A stretch of 9,589 nucleotides of DNA from a bacterium (lineage in GTDB: Bacteria > Zixibacteria > MSB-5A5 > GN15 > FEB-12): the NCBI GenBank assembly GCA_030668045.1, contig DAOUUR010000055.1, forward strand, positions 1 to 9,589, in the 5' to 3' direction. The position numbers were made by a program, and so were the translations under genes. The notes under the pieces were generated by a model. That model saw nothing but the letters and a program-made list of their open reading frames with translations, made no database searches and had not been told where the DNA came from. Below, one piece after another: positions 1-5,264 of the stretch. Position 1 is the first letter of the stretch. Each line of letters begins with the position of its first letter.

Positions 1-923
1 AACAACTGACCGAGTTGATCTCGGTATGCTTGAAAGATCAAAACTCACGGCCGTACACAGAGTGTAAGACTGTCTCAGGCTCAGGTGGTCGACTCTATCT
101 TGGCATCACCATCTCTGCGGTGACAAACGAGATTGATCTGCCGGTTGGTTGGTCCCTGCTAATTAACGATCTGACCGAGGTCCGTCGTCTACGGGATGAA
201 CTGGAAACGCAAAACCGGTTGGCGGCTCTCGGTGAAATGTCTGGCGGACTGGCTCATCAGTTGCGCAACTCGCTGGGAGCGATAGTTGGTTTCAGTCGAT
301 TGATCGGCAAGCGGATGGAGAAGAGCGGGTTGGATAAATCAACTCTGGAATCACTTGATCAGGAAGCTCACGAGGCGGAGATGCTGATTGAGAGATTTCT
401 CGTTTTTGTCAGGCCGCTGCATCCCAACGCAGCTGCGATATCGGTGCAGGAACTACTGGAAGAAGTTGTAGCTTCCCGGTGTGCCAGAGTTGACAGCGCT
501 ATTGAGATCAACATTCTGGGAAGCGTAGGGGGAACGATCCAGGCCGACGCCCTCCTGCTGAAACAGGCACTCGGTAATATTATTGACAATGCCGTAGATG
601 CCTGTTCTGATCAATCGGGGAGAGTTACTATCAAGCTGGAAGAGAGCGCCGGTCACCAGGTTATTCGGATCATTGATACCGGCAGTGGGATTCCGCAGGA
701 GAACTTGGAGATGATCTTCACGCCGTTCTTTTCTTCGCGTCCCTCCGGCAATGGACTTGGTTTGCCACTGGCTGCCAAGATTATTGATCTCCACGGTGGG
801 CATCTTTCCGTTTCATCGGAGGTGGGGCAGGGGACAGAGTTTACAGTCAGGCTGCCAATTGAAGCGGTCTCGACCAAAAATCAGGATCAATTGATCAAAA
901 CCAGCAAAATTCCCTTGGGTTAA
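1..923 (+). CDS. Partial PAS-domain sensor histidine kinase (NtrB-like), 5' end missing
   Basis: This is the C-terminal part of a two-component histidine kinase, which autophosphorylates on histidine with ATP and passes the phosphate to a response regulator. The reading frame is open to the left edge (Q-L-T-E before the TTG at 15), so that TTG is not the start and the gene begins outside the window. Numbering residues from the TTG, 1-58 look like the end of a PAS domain, closing in the typical D-L-T-E-V-R-R-L. The DHp H-box LAHQLRNSLGAI carries phosphoacceptor H81 (codon 255-257). The ATPase domain has an N-box (IIDNAVDA, N192), a G1 box (DTGSGIP, D221), an F-box (FTPFFSS) and a G2 box (NGLGLPLA). 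All catalytic motifs are intact. No receiver domain follows. The architecture matches NtrB/AtoS-like kinases; the upstream sensor part and partner regulator are not visible. The next gene, efp, looks functionally unrelated. Confidence 0.92.
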   Translation, partial: QLTELISVCLKDQNSRPYTECKTVSGSGGRLYLGITISAVTNEIDLPVGWSLLINDLTEVRRLRDELETQNRLAALGEMSGGLAHQLRNSLGAIVGFSRLIGKRMEKSGLDKSTLESLDQEAHEAEMLIERFLVFVRPLHPNAAAISVQELLEEVVASRCARVDSAIEINILGSVGGTIQADALLLKQALGNIIDNAVDACSDQSGRVTIKLEESAGHQVIRIIDTGSGIPQENLEMIFTPFFSSRPSGNGLGLPLAAKIIDLHGGHLSVSSEVGQGTEFTVRLPIEAVSTKNQDQLIKTSKIPLG

Positions 924-942
924 AACCGGTTTTTGCTATATT
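915..942 (+). promoter_or_regulatory. Candidate sigma70-like promoter for efp-rnhC
   Basis: A TATATT (937-942, five of six matches to the -10 consensus) lies 16 bp after TTGGGT (915-920, a poor -35 match), just past the end of the kinase gene and about 25 bp before the efp start. This would give efp its own transcript. The -35 is weak and the kinase stop codon overlaps the spacer, so this is a suggestion only. Confidence 0.3.
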
Positions 943-967
943 GGTGGTCGGTTTAACTGGAGGTAAT

Positions 968-1528
968 ATGTTTTCACCATCTGACTTCAAAAGAGGTCTG
1001 CGAATCATAGTCGATGACCAGCCATACTACGTTGTCGAATTCCAGCACTTCAAGATGGGGCGGGGAAAAGCAAACATCAGGACAAAGCTGAAGCACATCA
1101 AGACCGGCGCCGTTGTTGAGAAAGTGTTCTCATCGAATGACTCCTTCAAGCCTCCTGATATGGAATTCCGCCGCATGCAATATCTTTATGAAAACGGAGG
1201 CGCGTTTTCTTTCATGGACAGCGAAAATTTCGAGCAGATAGAGATTCCGATGGACAACCTCGGTGATGCCCGGTGGTATCTGCTGGAAAACGAAGAATAC
1301 AAAGTAGTCTTCCTTGATAACGAAGCGATCTCTGTTGAGCTTCCAGCTTCGGTAATCCTGACAGTAGTTGAGACCGAACCCTCCGCCCGAGGGGACACGG
1401 TGAGCAACGTCACCAAACCGGCCAAACTGGAAACTGGTCTTCTGGTAAAGGTCCCGCCGTTTGTCAAGGAGAACGACAAGGTCAAGGTCGATACCAGAAC
1501 CGGCGATTATCTGGAGCGCGCTAACTGA
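968..1528 (+). CDS. efp: Translation elongation factor P
   Basis: EF-P binds the ribosome between the P and E sites and relieves stalling at consecutive prolines. The product is 186 aa, the usual length. I chose ATG 968 because GGAGGT (958-963) lies just upstream and the protein then begins MFSPSDFKRG, like other EF-Ps; an in-frame ATG at 941 has no such support. Three beta-barrel domains are recognisable: KOW-like residues 1-64, a middle domain to about 126, and a C-terminal OB domain with SVELPASV, EPSARGDT and the near-terminal signature KVDTRTGDYLERAN. The loop that points at the peptidyl-tRNA reads K-M-G-R-G-K-A. R32 occupies the position of E. coli K34, the lysine modified by EpmA. The loop also has Met where Pro is common. 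rnhC follows 3 nt after the stop, so the two are probably co-transcribed. Confidence 0.97.
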   Translation: MFSPSDFKRGLRIIVDDQPYYVVEFQHFKMGRGKANIRTKLKHIKTGAVVEKVFSSNDSFKPPDMEFRRMQYLYENGGAFSFMDSENFEQIEIPMDNLGDARWYLLENEEYKVVFLDNEAISVELPASVILTVVETEPSARGDTVSNVTKPAKLETGLLVKVPPFVKENDKVKVDTRTGDYLERAN

Positions 1529-1531
1529 TCA

Positions 1532-2185
1532 ATGCCGACACCAATTTCGATCATCGGTGTCGATGAATCGGGGAAAGGGGATTTTTTTGGTCCCTTGGTG
1601 GTGGCATCGTTTCTTGCCAGCAACACCGATATCCCATATCTCAAAAAAATCGGCGTTCGTGACGGCAAACGAATCTCCCAGAACCGTCTGCTGGCAATTG
1701 ATACCGAACTCCGGGAACGGTTTCCACATTTTATCCTCGCTATCGCTCCCGAAGAATACAACCGCCGGTATCAGGAAATCCGTAACCTGAACAAACTGCT
1801 GGCGTGGGGGCATGCCGAGGCAATTGAGGCGCTGGTGGAGAGCCAACACGTTGATCGGGCAATCTCCGACAAATTTGGCAAGGCGGAACTTATTGAGGGG
1901 GAGTTGAGACGACGGAAAGTCGATATAGACATTCGCCAGTTGACTCAGGGGGAGGAGATCGTACAGGTTGCAGCGGCATCAATTCTGGCCCGGGCTGCTT
2001 TTATCCGGGCGGTCGATTCGCTTTCGGATCAATATGGGATGGATATCCCGCGAGGTGCGGCTGCGCATGTTGACAAGGCGGGCCGACAGTTTGTCCGCAT
2101 TCACGGTATTGAATTGCTTGACAGCGTTGCCAAGCGTCATTTCAAGAACTACGGTCGCGCCACCAAACCCGATCTTTTTGGATAA
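1532..2185 (+). CDS. rnhC: Ribonuclease HIII, short form without N-terminal substrate-binding domain
   Basis: This 217-aa enzyme should cleave the RNA strand of RNA-DNA hybrids in the cytoplasm. The N-terminal motif GVDESGKGDFFGPLVVA (residues 9-25) is the type-HIII version of the type 2 RNase H active site; RNase HII instead has D-E-x-G-R-G-P-L-A-G. D11 and E12 are the first two metal ligands. Likely others are D113 in SDKFG and E141 or E142 just before VAAASILAR. The family's D-S-K is D-G-K here (residues 44-46). Classical RNase HIII (Bacillus, Chlamydia) is about 300 aa with an N-terminal TBP-like domain. That domain is absent, and efp ends only 3 nt upstream, leaving no room for it. The ATG at 1532 has only a distant GGAG (about 1513), so translation is probably coupled to efp. 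RNase HII is the alternative; the GDFFGP motif argues for HIII. Confidence 0.85.
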   Translation: MPTPISIIGVDESGKGDFFGPLVVASFLASNTDIPYLKKIGVRDGKRISQNRLLAIDTELRERFPHFILAIAPEEYNRRYQEIRNLNKLLAWGHAEAIEALVESQHVDRAISDKFGKAELIEGELRRRKVDIDIRQLTQGEEIVQVAAASILARAAFIRAVDSLSDQYGMDIPRGAAAHVDKAGRQFVRIHGIELLDSVAKRHFKNYGRATKPDLFG

Positions 2186-2213
2186 AAAAAACCGGCCACT
2201 GGTGATGGCCGGT
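2184..2213 (-). terminator. Rho-independent terminator of the lipoprotein gene
   Basis: Perfect 8-bp inverted repeat ACCGGCCA (2191-2198) / TGGCCGGT (2206-2213) with a 7-nt loop. On the minus strand it is followed directly by a run of seven or more T (the A-run at 2184-2190), 33 nt after the lipoprotein stop. On the plus strand no U-tract follows the hairpin, so it is oriented for the minus-strand gene. It lies right behind the convergent rnhC and may still slow plus-strand transcripts. Confidence 0.85.
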
Positions 2214-2245
2214 CTGATTGCATTGATCTCTATTTATCTGCGTTG

Positions 2246-3004
2246 CTAATAACCCCAACTGTGCAGTTCGCCGATTTCGCTTCCAGCTGTGCCAGTGGAT
2301 GTAGCAGCGCCCATGATGTACTTCACTAGCCCGATTCCCGGAGCAAACCAATAGATGTTGTAGGTATTGTTGGTGTTCTGGTTGAAAACCTTGACCGAAC
2401 CGCTATAGACGGCACCGTTGTTTAGTTGAACCTGCTCAATTTTATCCACCGACATACTCAGTTGGCCGGCGGTTGGATAGTTTTTGGCATACCCATCGCC
2501 GGTATCATCATCTTTTGGATTGATCACCTGGTTGGTGTCGGGGTAGACATAGAACTTGTCGAAAATTGTCACCACGTTGTCGTCTGTGGAAGCTGAGTAG
2601 TCGCTTCGTATCCAAGTTTGGCCCGCAGTGAGGGGTAGCTGTAGGATTTTCTCTGGATCGGAAGTCAGGGTCGAGAAATAGTACAGAGCAATGGATGTTG
2701 CTTGAAAATAGCCGGTATCGTAACCTACCGACGGCCGATACGAAATCCACTCCCGGGCTGTTCCGCCGGAGAAGGCCACTTCTTTACCAACCGTATAGGT
2801 GACGACCTCGCTGGTTCCTTCGCCCACAACCTCATACATCGAACTGTAGCCCTGGATCAGCGGGAAATACTCCGAAACGCCGGTGACGGTCAGGCCGGTG
2901 GAACCGCCGCTGGTAATGATTTCTGTTGTATCATCTGAGCAGCCCACCCAGAAGATTGAAAGAATGGCCGCGACGATGATTCCAGTGGTAAACTTTCTAA
3001 ACAT
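2246..3004 (-). CDS. Secreted lipoprotein of unknown function
   Basis: I do not recognise a named family. The 252-aa product starts with M-F-R-K, a hydrophobic segment (residues 8-20) and a lipobox ending V-G-C at Cys22. After signal peptidase II cleavage this would be a lipid-anchored protein; Ser at +2 rather than Asp suggests the outer membrane. Trp at -3 of the lipobox is atypical. The mature part is rich in Thr, Ser, Gly and Tyr and probably all-beta. It opens with E-Y-F-P-L-I-Q-G and ends with W-F-A-P-G-I-G-L-V-K-Y. From memory, this pairing occurs in hypothetical lipoproteins of FCB-group bacteria, but I could not search. An Asp-rich stretch, KDDDTGDGYAKN (164-175), might bind a cation. 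The start is well supported: the minus strand reads GGGAGGAGGAG (3018-3008) just before ATG. It stands alone, convergent to rnhC and divergent from the GAF gene. Confidence 0.8.
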   Translation of the reverse strand: MFRKFTTGIIVAAILSIFWVGCSDDTTEIITSGGSTGLTVTGVSEYFPLIQGYSSMYEVVGEGTSEVVTYTVGKEVAFSGGTAREWISYRPSVGYDTGYFQATSIALYYFSTLTSDPEKILQLPLTAGQTWIRSDYSASTDDNVVTIFDKFYVYPDTNQVINPKDDDTGDGYAKNYPTAGQLSMSVDKIEQVQLNNGAVYSGSVKVFNQNTNNTYNIYWFAPGIGLVKYIMGAATSTGTAGSEIGELHSWGY

Positions 3005-3202
3005 TTGCTCCTCCTCCCGTCCAAACCCGGGAAAATGGTTTTGTGGTTCATCTTTAGCAATCTCTTACGCAACTGCGGTGCCGGGCTGCAGGGTGACCCG
3101 TAAGGAGATGACAGTCAGCATGATACGTGGTTCAACTAAACAGTAACGTTAGATGTAAATTCGTCGGACATAGGGGATGTTTCCCATAGCCAGGGCAGCA
3201 TT

Positions 3203-3223
3203 CCCAACAGTTGGGACCGGTCC
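3203..3223. repeat. Two overlapping perfect palindromes
   Basis: CCCAACAGTTGGG (3203-3215, 6-bp arms around one base) overlaps by two bases the 10-bp palindrome GGACCGGTCC (3214-3223). The pair is bracketed by ATTCC (3200-3204) and GGAAT (3224-3228). A direct repeat TTCCCA occurs at 3181-3186 and 3201-3206, exactly 20 bp apart, about two helical turns. The group lies about 35-80 bp upstream of the candidate -35 box. This arrangement would suit binding by a dimeric regulator; the protein is unknown. Confidence 0.5.
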
Positions 3224-3259
3224 GGAATAGTGGCCCCGACGGTTCCTAAGGAGCGAGCC

Positions 3260-3289
3260 TTGAACTGCCGATAATTGTATTGATAGTAT
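3260..3289 (+). promoter_or_regulatory. Candidate sigma70-like promoter for the GAF/pseudokinase operon
   Basis: TTGAAC (3260-3265, four of six matches) and TAGTAT (3284-3289, four of six) are separated by 18 bp and end about 38 bp before the ATG at 3328. The position between the palindromes and the start codon is sensible, but both boxes are imperfect. Confidence 0.3.
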
Positions 3290-3327
3290 GGGTTTACCTT
3301 TCGAGTGGAGGCGCTGTGGAGGAAACT

Positions 3328-5220
3328 ATGAGTGCCGAACTTCTGGATGTTTTATGCGCGCTTTTTTTTGTGGTCGTATTGACGCTGGTTTCGCGGTTTG
3401 AAAAACAGCTCAAGCAGGAAGACAGGCAGGGTTATTACAATATAGTCGGCGGATTGGTGGTGCTGGCGATGGTATCGCTGGCTCGCATGTATCATGGTAT
3501 CGGTCTGTTCGCGGTTGTTCCATTTCTCTCCGAGCCGATTTTCTTTCGGTTGACAAACTGGATTGGTGTCATTGTTGGCTGCGTTCTGACCACCAGCGGT
3601 ATATCTCACTGGTTACCGCTATCTCGAACCTACCGCCGTTTCGCCGAAGAGCGTCTTGGCCATCTCGAACTGATTAAAAAGATGGAACAATTGGTTGCAC
3701 TGGATACCGACACACCCTCCATGCTGTCACAGGCGGCGCAGATGATGGTTGACCATTGCCGGTTAGATCGGGGCGAGGTATTTATTTGCTCTCAGCGACG
3801 ACGAGCGTTCATGCAGCTGGACTCATCTGGAAAACCCACCGGTGAAACGACGGCAGCTGCTCTCTTGACCGCCCTTGCCGCCAGCGTGGGGTGGAGTGAT
3901 CAAGGTTCGCTTGATGTCGATGCGCTCCTGCGCCAATGGCCCGATGAAGATCAGCGACCACAGGCAATCGTTCCGGTCGAAGTGAACGGACGGATGGCGG
4001 CGCTGTTTCTGCTTAATGGAGAAACGGAATTATCTGCCGAGGCCAGAGCCGATCTGAAGATGGCCGGTGAGGTGGTGGCCCGGGTTATCGATTATCGAAA
4101 ACTTCACGCCATGGTTCAACATCTGGCAAACCGCGAAGATTGCTGGCATCGGTTTGTGGCGGCTATTGATCTAAAACGGGGGATCGGCGAATGTACAGTC
4201 AAGATCGCCCGCCAACTCAAGAGTGTTCTGGCCTTTGATTTTATGTCCCTGACGGTGCTGACCAACCGCAGGCAGGTGCATCGTTTTTCGGTCGGGTCCA
4301 ACAGCACCCTGTTGAAAGAGAAGGGGCTTGATTACGAAACATACATGGCGCAGCTGGAACCGTTGCTTTCGGTCGGTCAGCCCGCAATCAGAAGCAATGT
4401 TACTGGTGATTCATTGAGCGACATCGACACAATGATTGTCAACAGCTCCTTGAATTCTGTCGTGCTGGTTCCGCTGTTGTATGATGATTCAGTCGAGGGA
4501 GTGCTGGCGTTTGGGAGTCGATCCAGTCAGGCTTTTGATCGCCTCGGGGTGGATACAATGCGAATGATTTCAACCTCGCTGGCGCAGGCGTTATCATCGG
4601 AAAATATGCGGTTTGAACTGCGGCGCCGTGAGAGACGCCACGACCGAATCAATCGCTTCCTGGAAGAAATCAGCCGGTCGGAAAGCTCCGAGAATATCTT
4701 CGGAAGGGCTGCAACTATGCTGGCTGACGAGTTGAAGACGACTATGGTTCGGGTTGGAACTATTGATGCCAGCGGTAATTTCTTTGAGTCAAAGGCGATA
4801 GTGCTGCAACAACCGATGGGTGTAGTTGCTCCGCCCGATGGTCACCTCATTCTGTCGTTGATGCCGTATCATCAACTGGTATCGGATAACGGTCGCGTGA
4901 TGATGATCAATCAGGAAGACACGGCCAATCCGATGGTTGAGTCGGAGAGATGCCAGGCCTTTTTCCCGGAGATGAAGTCAGCTTTGTTGGTGCCGATCAG
5001 ACTTGATGGTCGGGTGGTTGGTATCATTGGTTTGGCCGAGGCCAGAAGTTGGGATCGATACCGTTACGACCAGGGCGATATTCGCTATGCAACATCGATA
5101 GCCGGGGCTCTTGGTTTGTCAATGCACCGAATGCAATCATCTACTCAGTCGGCTGAGACCCCGTGGAGGGCGCGGACTAGTCCGAGGATCAGAGAGAACG
5201 TGGTTGAACAAGCATACTGA
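3328..5220 (+). CDS. Membrane-anchored multi-GAF sensor protein without output domain
   Basis: The 630-aa product starts at ATG 3328, supported by GGAGG (3318-3322); an in-frame TTG at 3280 lacks such a site. Hydrophobic segments at about 5-21, 39-53, perhaps 58-72, and 77-96 form an N-terminal membrane domain. A charged helix (about 100-123) leads into three successive GAF-like regions: about 125-256, 280-425 and 447-600. Landmarks are the strands AIVPVEVNGRMAALFLL, SVVLVPLLYDDSVEGVLAFG and SALLVPIRLDGRVVGIIGLA, each the V-P-(hydrophobic)-x-x-G-x-h-G-h pattern of GAF domains. A second charged helix (about 425-447) links GAF2 and GAF3. The last 30 residues are polar. GAF domains bind small ligands or mediate dimerisation; the ligand cannot be predicted. 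No kinase, cyclase, HD or receiver domain is present. The pseudokinase gene follows after 44 nt, so this protein may be its membrane sensor partner. Confidence 0.85.
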   Translation: MSAELLDVLCALFFVVVLTLVSRFEKQLKQEDRQGYYNIVGGLVVLAMVSLARMYHGIGLFAVVPFLSEPIFFRLTNWIGVIVGCVLTTSGISHWLPLSRTYRRFAEERLGHLELIKKMEQLVALDTDTPSMLSQAAQMMVDHCRLDRGEVFICSQRRRAFMQLDSSGKPTGETTAAALLTALAASVGWSDQGSLDVDALLRQWPDEDQRPQAIVPVEVNGRMAALFLLNGETELSAEARADLKMAGEVVARVIDYRKLHAMVQHLANREDCWHRFVAAIDLKRGIGECTVKIARQLKSVLAFDFMSLTVLTNRRQVHRFSVGSNSTLLKEKGLDYETYMAQLEPLLSVGQPAIRSNVTGDSLSDIDTMIVNSSLNSVVLVPLLYDDSVEGVLAFGSRSSQAFDRLGVDTMRMISTSLAQALSSENMRFELRRRERRHDRINRFLEEISRSESSENIFGRAATMLADELKTTMVRVGTIDASGNFFESKAIVLQQPMGVVAPPDGHLILSLMPYHQLVSDNGRVMMINQEDTANPMVESERCQAFFPEMKSALLVPIRLDGRVVGIIGLAEARSWDRYRYDQGDIRYATSIAGALGLSMHRMQSSTQSAETPWRARTSPRIRENVVEQAY

Positions 5221-5264
5221 AGACCAGACCGGAACCGTCATCGCAGAGGGGCAACGACGTTAAC

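Larger units (their letters stand above)
3005..3327. other. Divergent intergenic region with regulatory potential
   Basis: These 323 bp separate the start of the minus-strand lipoprotein gene from the plus-strand GAF gene. I see no convincing coding frame, tRNA or known riboswitch. The left end holds the lipoprotein Shine-Dalgarno sequence (3008-3018). The middle has short hairpins such as GGGT-G-ACCC (3091-3099) and GGGA/TCCC (3174-3185). The right third holds overlapping palindromes (3203-3223), a small hairpin GTTCC-TAA-GGAGC (about 3242-3254) and a candidate promoter. No clear promoter was found for the minus-strand gene. Confidence 0.6.

Noticed and set aside
15..17. TTG at 15 as the start of the first histidine kinase
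   Set aside because: The frame stays open to the window edge with Q-L-T-E before it, and the PAS domain would be cut in the middle; the gene clearly begins upstream.
2191..2213. The hairpin as a plus-strand terminator for rnhC
   Set aside because: No T-run follows it on the plus strand; the T-run is on the minus-strand side only.
3125..3145. tRNA-like T-loop GTTCAAC in the intergenic region
   Set aside because: No flanking stem pairs with it and no anticodon or acceptor arm can be built around it.
3280..3327. N-terminal extension of the GAF protein from TTG 3280
   Set aside because: No ribosome site fits it, whereas ATG 3328 has GGAGG at good distance. The extension would also overlap the candidate -10 region.
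3005..3327. Cyclic-di-GMP or other known riboswitch in the divergent intergenic region
   Set aside because: The hairpins do not carry the conserved core of any riboswitch class I can recognise.
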